A DNA stretch of 64,000 bases, from the NCBI RefSeq assembly GCF_022539315.1, contig NC_066314.1, positions 45,011,180 through 45,075,179 of the forward strand. The letters are read 5' to 3'. Both the position numbers and the translations under genes were made by a program. Source of the stretch: Serinus canaria. Its lineage: Eukaryota > Chordata > Aves > Passeriformes > Fringillidae. Within the stretch, counting starts at the first letter, position 1. Every line of letters starts with the position of its first letter. The notes beneath the pieces were generated by a model, which worked only from the letters and a program-made list of their open reading frames with translations, made no database searches and was not told the DNA's origin. Of the stretch, positions 36,867-51,766 are shown piece after piece.

Positions 36867-39800
36867 CTGAAATAATATCAGAAATACATCATCAAAAGAG
36901 CACATGGCAACCATGACATGAACATCCATTCAGATTGAAGCCATTTTCTCTTTAAACCTTTTAACAAGTTAGTCCTCTAGACAGGCTGAGCAGACAGGAA
37001 ACTGTGCAAGGCAAACAATCAGCAGAGAAAATGAGAGGTGAGGAAAAACACTGCAAAATGAAGGAAGAAACTAGAGCATGTATAGGTGTGAAAAACTGAA
37101 AAAAACCAGACTCAAACATGAGTAAAGAGGAAATAAAAATGAAATGAGGAGAAGGCAGAAGAGCAGGAAGAAAAAAGGGAAGGGGATGAGAAGACTGGAG
37201 AAGGAAATGCAAAGGTGCATGCAAGCAGTGAGTGATGAGGATTAAAGTGATTCATGGGATGGATGAAGAAAAGAGTGAGAAAGGGCCGGTGAATGCTTAG
37301 AGGAGGCAAGAAGGGAAAAAAGGAATTGTACCATGAGTAAATGTTACAACTTTTAAATTTATTCACCATGCCTTTAATTGTTGCTAGGAAAGGGCTAAAA
37401 CTGCAAGATTTGGCAGAGAAGGAGGGAACAGCTTCTCTCAAAGTGACCTTGCAGCTGGGAATGCTAAAATTGTTGGTGTGGGAAAACTCCATTTATTATG
37501 CCGAATGTTGTTCATCCTCTACCTGTTTTGAGAAGTGGAAGTCCTGTGGAGAGATAACACACTCTCACAGACATGGGGGAAGCCTTGTCTTATAGAGAGG
37601 CAAGAGCCCTCCCCTCCCCTCCTGCCAGCCAGAATGGAGCCATGTCCCCATCCCTCTGTCACCTGGTGTAGTGAAATAAATTCATCCTTTGCATTTCAGC
37701 TCTGGTTTGAGGGTTGCCCTTGGTTACCAGTATGTGTAGATTCACACACACACAGGTAATCTCTAAATATCTCATAGTTTGTGTTATTATGTAGAATCAG
37801 CCTTGTGTAAGAAGCTCTGGGTGGACAAACTTTTACCCCAGAGTTGTATAACTTTTTTTATCAGACACAAAACCTCTGTTGCACAGAAACGGGTCCATTA
37901 GTGGATACATTCACACACCTCATGCTTGTCCAAACTCCCTAAACACTGCCAAAAAGTTGTCCCAAATTTACAGCAACCATTCCTCATTTGTATTTCTCTG
38001 TGTCCTTGCCTCCTGCAAAACCACCACTGCTCTCAGGAAACGAGGGAGAGCAGAAGCAGCGAGTTGGAAATTTTAAGTATTAGCGGGAAAAATCACATAT
38101 TTCAATGGTACTCTTTAATGGCTACAATGGCTGTAGTGTAGAGTGTACAGCAGCACTAATTGTAGCAGCAAAGCCTCTGCTCTGCAAACAGCAGTGTCCT
38201 TACATAACTCCTCCAGACTGTACATGTGGTTTCATACTCCAGAGCTGCCTCCATTCCCTCTCAGAAAACAGTACTTCCCACTATATTTAGGACCACCGTG
38301 TGTCAACACCCTTCAGCTGAGAGGAAGTTCTCACTCAACCTAGAAAAAGTAATAGTCCCCAAAAAACCTGGAAATGCTGCATCTTAAATGAACAACTACC
38401 TCAGCTGAAGCGGTCGCACTAAGAGCTCAATTCACGAGAACAAACAGAACCCAAACCCCAGCGACTCCCCTGCTACATCTCTTAGATGCAGTATCTCCAA
38501 ACATGGTACAGCAGCACGCTGGCATTATTCCAGTATCCATGCCTACCCATCCATTATCCTGCCCATCCCTGTTTCCTCTGTTAGGTGTCTCTGTGCTATC
38601 TGATACTGCTGAACACCAATAACCTCTTTGCTGCCCACATCTCAGGAGTGATGGGCTATGACATGGAGCAGATGGAGGCCTTCCTCCGAGAGGCAGCTCC
38701 CAGGGCTGCTGCAGACCCAAGCTGCTGTCCCACAAACCACCCTGCTATGTGCTCTCCTTTCAGTCTAAATCTAGAGAAGCTGAGATAATGCAGCACACAG
38801 AGAAATGCCTGAGGCATGCAGGAGACTTAGTTATGTATTCAGTTTACACTGAGTGTTAAACAGAAGGGTGCACAGTTTATCTCTGTATTTAACTATGTGA
38901 AACACGTGAATGAACCACAGCTGCTTTAAGCATTACTCAAGTAATGCACTTCAGTGAACCTGCTTTTTTCATAATGCTTCCCCATCAAGATCATTTATCC
39001 AGAGATTTTTAAGCCAAGCTAAAGTTCTTTGGGTTGTTTCAAGGTCCTCAGCACTCTGACTGCCTTATTAGCTATATCAAACCCCACAAAGCAATTTTCT
39101 CTGACTTCACAGAGCTGTTGAACAGCAGGAGAGAACAAGACGTGTCTTGAGGGACTACACACGTAAGAGATCGGCAGACAGGTCTCAGTGAAGAAATTAT
39201 TTCAAAAACTGTTCTCCATTTGAAAGTAATAAAGATCTTTAAACACAGTAGGCACTGCTAAGCTTACTCCACATTTTGTTTTCTATTATAATGGTGGTCA
39301 CCCCAAATGTGAATGGGAGGGAGTTAATGATGCAACCTAGAGAAACATATGGTCCCCAGGCAACAGGCAGCTGCATCCCAGTCTCATCTGGAGCACATTC
39401 TACATTAACTGGAGACAGCTGTATTCTTCTGGAAATTACTCCCTAGCAATTTTCCTACTTGGAAAACCTGTTTCTCAATGTAAAATACTGTTTTCTGAAA
39501 CACTTCTATATTTGAGTTATGAGGGTTTAACAAACATCCTGAAACTAGGGAAACTCATCCTGCGATGGATTAGCCTTGACAGTATTTATCAAAAATGTCA
39601 AATATCACAAATATGGGTCAACAGTTTGGAATGGTACAGCTGCCTAAAGCAGTACCATAGAAATGTGTTACTGTTGAAAGTCTTGCATTAAACAGCCCAC
39701 AAGTTAGCTTTCCTGGTATATAATTTCTATAAATCAGGTTACAGTGAACACTGAACTAACACTGAATAAGGACAGTCAATAGAGTGCACCTAAGTGTCAT

Positions 39801-41179
39801 GCAGTGAGGCATTTTGTCAAATGGATTGTAGCCCACTTGCTGCACAACAATGAAATGAGTTTTGCAGTGTGGCTGCAGGAATCAGCAGCAACATGCTGCC
39901 AAACTGTTCAGAGTAGCTCAAGGCTGTCCACACTACGTTATTTCATCACTGGGACAAAAGGAAAAACAAAAAGCATGTACATGGCATGCTTCTTTCCACA
40001 CTGATGGCAGGATACCTGAGACAAGAATGGTATCACTCAATTTCATGTATTTGATGTTGCAATAAAATTAAAAGAGAATGGGGCAAGTCATTCATCCAAA
40101 GCACTGACACATGCACAAAAATTTAATCTTATTTTTACTTCTGTACTCTGCAATGATTAGCATACAAAATGAAATTCCACTAGGAAATGTAAGAAATCCA
40201 CAAATATAGCCAATGTAACACTTTGCATTTAGATCTCTGGCTTAGCTGACAGATGTTTCAAAAGATACATGTAGCCCAATAACTCCCTGGTGACTGGGTA
40301 TGTGCAAATGCTGGAATTAACAAGTTATTCCACCTAAAAATGAGCTTTATTTCTGCAACATTCTTCTGCCTGATCTTTTCTCTAATTGAATAATAATATT
40401 CAGTACTGTATGATTCTACTTTTTTTTCCCCCCAGAATATTACAAAGAGCACAGATATTCAAGACATTAATTCTCCTTCTTTTGGAATAATCTGAAAAAA
40501 TTTTGTATGGACTAAAATTAGGATCATAATAGCAAACAAGTGGTCTGGACTAAATGTGTAGCAGCAACTGGACATCAGGAACCACCTAAAAAATGTAAAG
40601 AGTGATCAGAACAGTGCTAGTGATTCTCCAGTAGCAGCATCAGACAGCAGAATTAAAGAAAACAATGGTAAATGCAAGCCAAAAGAGTGGGATCTTCCTA
40701 TTTCTGTAAGAAAACAGCTCAAAACACATGTTAAAATCAATATTATTAACCATTTTACTGCTGGTCATATTGGAATAAACTGCAAGCTATCTGGAATTCC
40801 AGATGAAGGGGTACATTTGATTATTACCCCTCTCCTGCCACAATGCTGCCCCACAGGGCTAATCCTAAAACATGGCAGGGCCCAGAAAAGCCAGAAAGTG
40901 ACTCCAGATCAATTGTACAGCTCACCTGACCAATGGGATTGAAAACTACAAAAAGATTAAACATGTATAAATTTTCAGCATCAACTTTACAGATCCTAAC
41001 CACAGAACTGCTGTCAACGTTAACAGTTAAAACAAACATACAAACAAAACCCACCAAACAAACAAACAAGGTAAAAAAATCTCTATATTCTGCATACTGA
41101 CTGAGATTACTTGGTGTAAAAATCGGTATATTTTGAAAATTAAATAGGCCCAAGTCAGCTATGATACTTAAATTCAAAG

Positions 41180-41412
41180 AGGGCAGGTTTAGATTAGATA
41201 TTAAAAAGAAATTCTTTACAGTGAGGATGGTGAGGCACTGGAGCAGGCTGCCCAGAGGAGCTGTGGATGTCCCATCCCTAGAAGCACCCAAGGCCAGGCT
41301 GGATGGGGCTCTGACCAACCTGATCTAGTGGGAGGGGGGCATGCCCATGGCAAGGGGTGTGGGACTGGGTGCTTCAAGGTCCCCTCCAACCCAAACCACT
41401 CTGTGGTTCTAC
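41180..41412 (+). mobile_element. CR1 LINE 3' fragment, plus orientation
   Basis: It reads ggtttagattagatattaaa, then caggctgcccagaggagctg, caaggccaggctggatgggg, ctgatctagtgggagg, ggtcccctccaacccaaacc and ctctgtggttct. This is a typical 5'-truncated CR1 end with good preservation. Confidence 0.9.
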
Positions 41413-41638
41413 AAATGCCCAGTGGCTTCAGCAGCACCAAACAAAGCCAAATCCAGTGAAATCATGTCAGACTTCTACTGCATTTCTCACACTTTATGCT
41501 CTTTCTCAGCACATGGCAACAGAGAAGCACCAAAGCATCCTGCTGGTCACAGGCTTGCTGCCACTTCTCTGGTGTCCACAACTGCAGGGGAAGCAAGGGT
41601 CTATTATGCCAAAGAAGACACCTGGAAGAGACTTATTA

Positions 41639-41678
41639 TTTCATATCATAATGATTTCATATCATAAGGATATGAAAT
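41639..41678 (+). repeat. Direct repeat tttcatatcataa with inverted half-copy
   Basis: The 13-mer occurs at 41639-41651 and 41655-41667, and is followed at 41671-41678 by tatgaaat, the inverse of its first half. Confidence 0.85.
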
Positions 41679-43792
41679 ATGGGTCACAACCCTCTGGAGT
41701 TAATTACCCAACTGGAAACAGATGTCAGCTGACTTGATGACAGCATTTCACAAAGGCCAATGGCTGTCCTGTAAGTCCCATTTCCAGATGTTATCTTGAG
41801 GAACTGATGTTTGTTTGGTCCCCTATCACTCAAATAAATAATTGAGATGTAGATTTCCATTTAAGGGCATTGAGAAAGCAAAGGCCAAGAGTTTCCTCCA
41901 AGTAAACTTGTCATTGCTACCTCAGGTCAGACTGAGGCAGGTGAGAATTCACTATTTTTTGTAGGAGTTCTCAGGACAGACTTAGACCTGACTGGGCCAA
42001 TCAAGCCATTTTTGTCATTAAAGTGCTTTCCAAATTGGCTAACAGAAAATACCAGGTGCTAGTATTTTTGCTCCACTAAAGATAAAAATAGTAATTTTGT
42101 GCTTGTAATCAATAAGCATTAGTATTTCAGTGAAAAAAAAATCTATTTTATATTTCCTTTAAAAAACTCAGGAAAATGCAGTGAAATAAGACCTGGCTGA
42201 AACTAACACCTGACCACTTTGCCTCCTGTGTCTCAGGCTACATGCTGGACTGTTTTTTAAAAACAATTTTTAAATTAAAAAGTTAAATGCATGGCCTCTT
42301 AAGAAATAAGTCACAGTTCAATCATTTTACAAGTCTCAGATGTAATGATAAACATTACATATGTGCATTTTTGTCACTTTAGTCTCAACCTCCCATAAAT
42401 CAGAAACTCAAAAGATCTGTTATACATACAAACACCAAGATTGCTACAGCAATGATTACCTATTCTAAGAGACAAGGCTGAAAATATTATTTATGTGAAA
42501 AATGGCAAGCACTAAGCAGGTCTGTACATGAAGGAAAACATTCAATTTTCACAGGAAGTAAGTGGAAAAAATATTAGGCAATTTGAGAGGTGGAACACAA
42601 TCCAAATGTGTGCTAGGAGACAGGCTGTGCCCTCCACTAAGGACCTGCATTTTCACCTGTGCTGAGCTAATGAGAGATCCAGTTACTGGTTCAGATCAGA
42701 CTGAAGGATGTGTGGTCACAGAGACCAGGAGCACTCACTCCTTGAGCTCTTCAGTGTTATTCATACAGCACTACAGGAGAGCAACTGCAATACCAATATG
42801 TTATCCCAGAGTATTTCGCAGGATTACTTACACAGCAGATAAATTATAATTAAAGTTACTGGTACTACAACACATTTCATAATGAGCTAATAATTTATTT
42901 ATCTATTTTTAATAGGCAATTATCAGCAAAGCACATTAATCTGTACACAGGCATGAAATACAGCTCATGTAATGAGAAATAAGAGATGAAATAAAAATCT
43001 CTATAGAAAATTTTAATAGCTCTAAAATGGATCCTTTTTTTTTCTGATTTTGATCTATTTTCTTTGCAGACTTACTTAATTCCAAGCAAAAGGAAAAAAA
43101 ACCCCAAACATTGAAGCCCATTTAAGGAATGGGACATTTTTCTACTAAGTAAATAGCTTTTTTAAAAAAACCTTCTAATAACATAGAGTAGTAAGAGTTT
43201 TTACAATATCAGAAGAAGCAAACAGCCTGGAGTAAAAATGCAGATTACTCTAGCTCAAAGTCATAACCAAGGCTGTCATGAAAAGGTTAGCTCTGCAATA
43301 TGTGAATAGCATTAGTTAATTATAAAGGTATTTATATATTAGGATTGGAAATTGTTTACTTCTATATTGTGCAACTATATAGTCTGATAATAATTGCAGC
43401 AAAAAGAAGATGGTGTTAAATATCTTCTGCTACTAGAGTTTAATGAAAGTCCCTCTATGCTTTTTTTATTTTTCTTTTAAATCAGCATTATTTAGATGTA
43501 CAATGAGTGCAGAAAAGACTGTTATCAACATACAGAAGGAAAACCCAAGCACTGGGGAGAAGAACTAGTGTTGTTAAAGAAATGCTATTCAGAACAGACT
43601 TCTCAGTATATTTGCCAGTTACCAGATGTGTGCGTGAAGACCTAATGACTTTTGCATCATAATTATTTCAGTTTAGTAAAACGATTTTTCTGTATTGTAT
43701 TCACATTGAAAGTATCAATTCCACCCCTGAATATCTAGTTCAAGCCAGATCTATGCACAGAGGCTATGGCTTCACTCCAGCTCTGCCATCAT

Positions 43793-44285
43793 AGAGCCAC
43801 AGAATCATGGAAATCATTTAAGTTGGGAAAGGCCCTTAAGGGCACTGAGTCCCACCACAGAACTAAAACTGCCAGGTCCAACACTAGACTATGTCCCTAA
43901 GTGCCACATCTTGACATCTTCTACGTATCTTCAGGAATGGTGACTCCACCACTTCCCTGGGCAGCCTGTGCCAGAGCTTGACAATGGCTTTGGTGAAGAT
44001 ACTTTCTCCTCATATCCAAACTAAACCTCCCCTGGTGCAGCTTCAGGTGATTTCCTCTTGGCCTGTCACTTGCAGCTTGGGAGAAGAGGCCAACCCCCAC
44101 ATGGTTACAGCCTTCTTTCCATATAGAGAAAGAGAGCAATAAGGTCCCCCCCCGAGCCTCCTTTTCTCCAGACTAAACACCCTCAGCCACTCCTCATCAG
44201 ACTTGTGCTCCAGACCCTTCCCCAGCTCCACTGCCCTTCTCTGGACACAGTCCAGCATCCTATGGAGTGGTTCATACAGGACATA
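43793..44285 (-). mobile_element. CR1 LINE, 0.5 kb, minus orientation
   Basis: The + strand opens with agccacagaatcatggaa and aagttgggaaaggcccttaa, continues with actccaccacttccctgggc and gcctgtgccagagcttgaca, and ends in the antisense of the ORF2 C-terminus. The 3' UTR and a terminal part of ORF2 are present, truncated at the 5' end. Confidence 0.9.
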
Positions 44286-44291
44286 CAGCAA
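44043..44291 (-). pseudogene. CR1 ORF2 C-terminal remnant
   Basis: The minus strand includes DCVQRRAVELGKGLEHKSDE followed by RVFSLEKRRLGGG. These are the characteristic CR1 ORF2 C-terminal motifs (QRRA, KGLEH, FSLEKRRLRG). Only the end of the protein is left, without catalytic regions. Confidence 0.9.
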
Positions 44292-47200
44292 TCCAAAATG
44301 TACTTACCCCTTACAGCAGTATATATCCCAGAGTTAAAAACATGACAATGCATTATTGCTCTATTGCTAACATTAATATTTACCCACTTTTTAAGGGGAA
44401 AAGCTGTAAAAGCATCATCATGATAAAAATCTGATGAGTGTAGGCTTTGATACAAGCACTGCTAATGTCAGTACTCTACTAGTATGGACAGACAGCATGA
44501 AGCTGAGGCCACAACCCATCCCAATTCACTGCCAAAATACAGGTGCATTGTCCTAGAAATCTCATGAAAACTGCATGGAACTGCTTCCTTAGAAGAAAGA
44601 TCTGCAGAAAGAAGTACCAGGGTTTGGTCCAGCAGGAGGGGTTCTGAGCTGCAGTGGGAGCACTTGCAGCAGAGCAACCTTCCAGGGATCTCACTCCTGG
44701 GATCCAAGGGTGGACCTGGGAGGTGGGCAGGGAGCAGCTCTCTGTATGGCCAGCTCCTCAACTCCTGTGTTCCTTGATCACAGAAATGCTAACATTGGCC
44801 CAAGTAAATGGGCTGGGAAGTATAGCCAGAGATGAAGGAAAGAAGAAGGGGTGGAAATCTCATTTTCAGCAGCTGCTGGTGCTTACAGCAGCAGGAGCTA
44901 AACACAAGAGGAACCCGCTACAGGGAAACTGCAGCTTCTTTCACAATGGACCACCCAGAAGAGGAGGGCAGCTAGGATTAAAAAAGACTGCAAAGAGACA
45001 TAAAGCAAATGCTTTAACAGAAACCATGGTCTCTAGCTCATGCACTTGAGTGCTCAGCAGCTCCTAACAGTTATCAGTGTGGATTCATTTACTGCAGAGT
45101 GGCTGCTTGCCCTCAGCCATACCTGTCATTGAGTGCTTGGCACACTGAAGGAAGAACACATTTTGTGACATGATGGTAATAGGCAGCTTTAACTCTGGTC
45201 TTGGGCACATGTGTTTTGCCATCCAGGAATGTCACCACTATCAAGATCTTAATTTCATTAATTTACAGGAAATATGCACCAACAGATGTGACAGGGTGTA
45301 AAGAGGATCCTCAACTATTGCTCCACCTGCACTGCATCAACAGCCATCTGACCAATTTCATCACTTTTCTTCCAGCAAGGACACTCCCTAGAAGAATAAA
45401 TTTTGAATAACTGATAAAATCAGTATAGCTTATGTTGTGACATATAACATTAGCATAAAAATAATTATTAAAATTTTTTCTCCATCTAATTGTTTTTCCA
45501 GACATCTTTTACTATCTTGGTTTGTAGTCTTTGCTCACTAAACAATTACTGAATTAAATGCCAGCCCCTCTCCCCAAGCTTCATGTTGCCATCCACCGTC
45601 ATCCAACTCATCCTTTAACACTAAACAGAAGCCACTGCAGACATCAAAGCTACCAATTCATCCCAACTCCAGCTAAAGGAGTCTACTGTTTTCTTTCAGG
45701 TAGTCTGATTGATCAACCTACTTTAAAAAAATTAAGAGAAACTTTGACTAATCTACATTCAGTTTGGATTGTGATGCTGCTTGCCAGATTCTTAACCCCA
45801 AATCTTGCACACTTTCCAAATACATGATATGGCTTTAAGAGCTATTAATTCTCCCTTACATCCCAGCTTTGTCTGTAGCCTTAATGCTGCCAGGACGGTA
45901 TCAATGATAGCCCTTATCCTAAAAAAGGCAATGGCCACCATGGCAGAGCAGAATCACACATCACAGGCAGAGCAAGCATCATCCTGTACTTTGACTCTTA
46001 ATCTGTGAGGAGGAAGCACTGTGGGTGGGAAAGAACAGGCTCTATAAGCGCAGCAGGATGGCTGGATTAACTCTGCCAGGGGCAGCAAGGGGACAGCAAA
46101 AGCATTTCTCAAAATATCTTTTTCTTTCATGCTTTGAGGTAAGAGCAGGAAGGAATACCATCAAAAAGTGCCATTACAAAAGGATACAAATAAAGTGGCA
46201 AAAATATTCATTCCTCAATAGCTCAAGTAAAGTCTTCCCATGTGGCTCTGAGAAACACAACAAATTCCAGCAGAAAAGATGATTGTCTGCATGATTTGAG
46301 AGAGATCGAAACCACAAGGCAGTTCAGATCTTGCACATCTTATGCAGATTCCTTCATTAAACATTCAACATTAGTCTGGCTTAAGAAAGAAACATTTCTG
46401 TACATTACCAAATTAGAACAAAGCAAGCTGTACTGAAGAGCTCTCCAAACATGAGGCTGATTTTGTACTATGGTTTAAAAAAAAAAAGATAAACCAAACT
46501 TCTTATTAACAGTGAAAACAGGCAAAGTTTTGGTCATCTCAAACTTCTTGCCCCTAAAGATATTTTATATATGAAAAAGAATATAGATGTATGCTTCTGA
46601 ATCCACAGTTTGGGCAGATCCATTATTAATGAAGCATTCTGGCAAAACCCACCAATGAATGGGCTGTCATGGGAAAGGCTTTCTTGATACAAATTCTATT
46701 TGAATTTTCTCAGTGAGAAGGGCTGTACAGGACTGACTACTCGTACAGGGTAGAGCAGCATGTCTTCTACACCTCTACTCTAGCTCCTTTTTCTCTTCAG
46801 CCTTATCAAAAGTTTCTGAAAAAGCAAGGTTCTCTTCAAAGGGATTACAAACATCACCTCCATGGCTCATGCTTTGACTTTCTTGTTCTTTATCCTAACT
46901 CCGTCCAACCCATAAGATAAAGTCAAAAAAAGGAAAGACAGTTCCAAGGATTCCATTCCTCACTTTTCCCACCAGTAGCAGTAACACCAGCAGGTCCTTT
47001 TTGGCAGTGTTACATGAGAGGATATTGGGACCTCCATGAAACCAAAAAGACTTATCAAACCTGTGGCTTCAGCTAATTGCAGCAGAGTAGGCCCAAGCTG
47101 CAAGAAGCCAGATGCCCAGAATCACATCTGTGATGGTTTCCAAACCACACTGAATGTTGTCAAAGATCTCCCCAATCTCTAGTCACGTCTTTTTATAATT

Positions 47201-49084
47201 CTAAATATTGTAATTCAGCAAATATCTAGGCAGTGCTAGCTTGAACTTAGCATTGTAAGCTTAAGAGTTGGGCTCCATCATCTTAGAGGCCTTTTCCTAC
47301 CTAAATTATCCTATAAATATCCTTAACACAACAATTAAACCCTCCGATTCTTGAATTATGGTTTTTGTTAAATATTTAACCTAAATGACCACTTCCTTGT
47401 TCTGTCCTCACTGATTTCTGAAAAAAATTCATCATTACAAATAATTTTACTTTCTCCTGCAACTAATTTACTTTAACATACATACAATTTTGCAAAATTC
47501 TCCTACCAAGAATAGAAATTTGTTTTCTTTCCCTAGTTTATTTTAGGTGGACATAAAGAATACAATGTATAAACATATTATCCCAGGTGAAATATGAAGG
47601 GAACAGCGCTAGGGGACAGAAATCTACAAGTTTTTAAACACACTCACCTTGCTACTATGCACAACATTCCTTTTTTTGTTTTCTGTGTTGACTGATGTTC
47701 AGTCAAATACCCAGTGGCTCTTGTCCTCCTGCCCAAATTATTCCCCTGTGCTGCTCTTCAGTGATGTACTCAGAGCTCATTATATTCTCATGTGATCTGT
47801 ACTTTCAAAATAAATCACTTTCACATTTCTTCAATTAAATCTTATATAACTGATTCAGCCCATTTATGCATTTTGAAGATCATACTCTATTTTAATCCTA
47901 TTTTAATAATGTTACTACAATGTTAAATAATCACCTTTCAGATCAGAAAAAATGCCACGAAAATCCACATTTGTTTGGATGACGAGTTTTGCTACAGCAA
48001 AAAAAGGGATTAGTTTACATGTATGTTAATATCTCTTAATTTACAGTATTAGGTGTAAAAGCCAGAGGCATTATTGTGAAGCCAATTAAGTCTCTATATG
48101 ATCTTGTCACAAATGTGCACTACTGTACAGATCACATTAACTCACTACAACAAGAAATCTTGTCATGAGCATTTTACAACAAATCACCACATGAACTGTG
48201 ATTAATGATGAATCAGAAGAGTAGATTGAAATGAATAGCAAGCAAAGAGAAAAAAAACTCTTATTATGGACAATTAGATGATAATGTAACCTACATATTT
48301 GCTGTGTTCTAATATGCAGCCACCTAGGGTATGTTCACGTGACTTACTTAAAATGGATTTCTGAGTTGTACTAGAGAATTAAATAACATGTTGGCTTTTC
48401 AAATTAGTCAGTAAGCCTAAATTTAGTCACTGTTAAATATAGTTTTAGAAAGACTACTATTCAAGCATGCATCTCATTTATGTGGGTTTTTTAATTCCTG
48501 TATTTGTGATCCAGGTCTGGACTCAGAAGAGTGTAAGCCTTTTCTCGTTTTAAGAATCCTGACATTTAAACTTACTTGTTTCTGCTGGAGGAACCTCTGA
48601 ATCATAAAATATTTTCCATTCATATTTTGTGTCCATATTTTCATTTCAAACAGATTTTTCACAGATACTCAACTGCATAAGTAAATCAAATTTCTGAGCA
48701 GAATTGTAAGGAAATGACGGTTGAATTTAAAATATGCTTTTGAAATGTTATGTTATATTTCTACATTAAAAACCACAAGCTTACTTAGCAGTGGGAAGTT
48801 TCTTCATTTTCAGGAGCTTTTTCTGTGTATCACCCTAAAATTGGTCCAGTGGTCTTTCATGAATGAACACTCTCCACAAGGAATTTACCAAGCTGATGTT
48901 CCCACTGAGCCCTGGGAGCCGGGTGCCCTCCCTGCCTCCTGGCCCAAAGGACAGAACCAGCACAGCAGTGCTGCAGGCAGGTGCTTGCCATCAAAGTGTG
49001 GCATGGATGGACTGGGAGAAATGCTCCAGACTCCTCACACTTGAAGATCGAGAATTCTACTTAAAATTAGCAAAGCATTCTCAA

Positions 49085-49270
49085 ATCACAGAACCATAGA
49101 ATAAGCAGAGTTGGAAGGGACCCATCGAGTCCAGCTCCTGGCCCTGCACAGGACACCCCAAGAGTCACACCCTGTGCTGAGAGCAGCGTGGAAACACTTC
49201 TCGAGCTCTGTCAGGCTGCTGCTGTGAGCACTGCCCTGGGGAGCCTGCTCCAGAGCCCAGAGCCCAAAAC
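49085..49270 (-). mobile_element. CR1 LINE 3' fragment, minus orientation
   Basis: The + strand reads cacagaaccatagaataagc, gttggaagggacccatcgag, cctggccctgcacaggacac and gctgctgtgagcactgccct. This is antisense CR1 3' UTR and resembles the copy at 5.2 kb over the segment containing ctcctggccct and gagagc. Confidence 0.9.
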
Positions 49271-51713
49271 ACTGAATGTACTGGCTCTTCAGGATTGCTC
49301 ACGATAGGAAAAGGTGTACTTCAGTCTGGAAAACAAGGAGCAGAGCACAGAGCACTAACTAGCTCCCTGAAATTTCAAGACTGTTCCCAGACAACAGCTA
49401 TCAGCTGGCAGAGCCTTCTTGGGGCTGACACAGAAGCTCCTGATCAAGACCAGGATGCTGGTAGGTTTGGGGATGGAGGAGTTTGAAGCACAGGGGAATG
49501 CTACAGTGCACAAATTTTCCTACCACCAGCCCAGAGTGCCCTTCCTGCTTGGAGCTGCTTTGCTGCCATCCTGCAGCTCCACTGCTGCAAACAGGGTCAT
49601 GCTGGATGCATTGCTGCATGCTTCATCTCTGGCTTTATCTCAGGCATCAAGGAATGCTCTCATCTCTCTGCAGAGAGCTAAGACTGTGGAACATTACAAT
49701 CTACATTTGTCTTACAGACCAACGGGAAATGAGACCTTGTACAGGCCAGGGATTCCTCCACATCCATGCTTGTGGAAAGCAAACAGATGACAAAACACCA
49801 TGTGCAAATCATAAATGAAAAGATGGTGAGAGACACCACGAGTTACCATTAAGTACTAGCTGTACAAGGAATTGTATCTGTTGAGAACTTGAAATGCAAA
49901 TGTTAAGTTTTGCTAATCTGCTCCTTAACTGCAGATACAACCAACGCAAGCTCCTGGAATAATAAAGCGAAATGAGAATTTGGAACCTACGAGAGATGAA
50001 ATGAGTGCCGGAATTTTAAGAGGATGAATTACATGGGAGAAGAATAGGAAGACCAGAAAATGGGTCATTATAGTAATCAGATGAGAAATAGCTAATGGAA
50101 GGATTAACATTTTACAATAAAATTTAAAAGCAACTAGTTGAAGGATATCAGGAGGTGACATCAGAAGGCATTTGTGATAACCATTGTAGATTATTTTATC
50201 TGTCTCTTCTGGCTGTTCAGGTAACTTTCCTATTTTCTTCTTTGGAAATTCAACTTCCTTCCCTCTCTGTCAACCTTCTCCCTCCCTCCCCACATCTTAT
50301 TTTCAGCTCAAGAAACCCCAAATTCCTTTTCCCTTGCTGCTTTCCTCTAAGTCCCCTTCATTTCTTTACCACCCATCACTCACCACCCAGCTCAGCAATT
50401 TATTTGCACTTGCAACCATATTCCCACCTCATTCAGCCAACCACTGCAGAGGTGACAGGGAGAAATGACAGCAAAAGAATGAGCAAAAACTGCCAACCAG
50501 TCAATAAGGGAAAAAGTCCACAGAAAAATGGAAAGGAAGCAGTTGGATTAATAATAAAATCAGATTTGATTTAATGGCACCTGCTCTTCTCCATATAAGC
50601 AATGAAATAACAACTTAATGAACATTTTTAATGTATGTTTAATGTCTATTATATATGTAATTTCCAGGATAACTGCTCAGGGCTGCAGAAAAAGACCGCC
50701 TCATTCTTCAGCAATCTCTCCTTATTTTGCAACTCTAGGATACCGTGGAAATGAAGAGAACAAACACCCACATAGGTTTCTATTCTTTCATGGTCTGTGC
50801 AGTCTTGTACAAGTGGTGCTGCAAGGAAAACTGCAACCACCTCCCCTCATCAGCTGTGACACAGGACAACTGAGTTTACTACCACACATAGTATGATTGC
50901 TTGATTCTTTATTGAGATAAAACATAGAGTGAACACAACGTTTTACCAATAGGAAGCCTTTTGCTGAAGGGCTGGCTATTCAATAACATTTTGAAGAAAG
51001 AACTGATTTTGTGAACATGGGCTCCTGCTATGAATTATTATTTGTATAAAATTGTGCATCTAAGTTTTAGTTATTTAAAATCTCATTAAATCCCCTCACC
51101 AGGATACATTTTCTTACTATCTAAACCAAAAATTATTACTGTGTCATGATGCAGGAAATATTTAGAAAATATAAAAGTTTACTCTTGTATGTTATCATTG
51201 TATCATTTTGATTAAAAAATTTCATAAGTCCCCAGGAACAGGCATGTATGTTAAAATCATCTAGGGTCATCTTTAATAATTTAAAAGATTCAGTGGTTCA
51301 GATTTTCATTTTTTAAACAAAATATGGCATGTGTTTGTATCAGCAAGTTTCATCCCCCATTATCCATCTCCCTCCTACACCTTACTAGCATAAAAACCCC
51401 TTCTGCTTGCTGACAGAATACTAATTTGGCTTCATTTAAATGCTAAAGCAATGTAGTCCAGCTATCTCATTTAAAACATATGTAAAGCTGTGAAACAATT
51501 GACAAGCACAATGAAGAGTGTCTACCATAAGATTTGCAAGGAATTATTTTTTAATAGGTGTTAAAAAGCCAAAAGCTTATCCTAACCATCTTTTTCCCCC
51601 CCAACATATATCTCTTAAAATCAGGGAGGGGAAAAGGGCAGCATTTCTCTCACAGCTCACCACTTCCTATGACCTGATAAGATTAAAGGCCAGGTGATGT
51701 ATATAGAGAATAC

Positions 51714-51714
51714 A

Positions 51715-51760
<46 letters not shown>
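51714..51760 (+). repeat. Compound (TG)n(TA)n microsatellite
   Basis: About eight TG copies run directly into about fifteen TA copies. The TA part is self-complementary and prone to slippage and cruciform formation. Confidence 0.97.

Positions 51761-51766
<6 letters not shown>

Noticed and set aside
40824..41318. 164-codon minus-strand frame
   Set aside because: Much of it is the antisense of a CR1 fragment, and the rest is AT-rich intron with a chance hydrophobic stretch.
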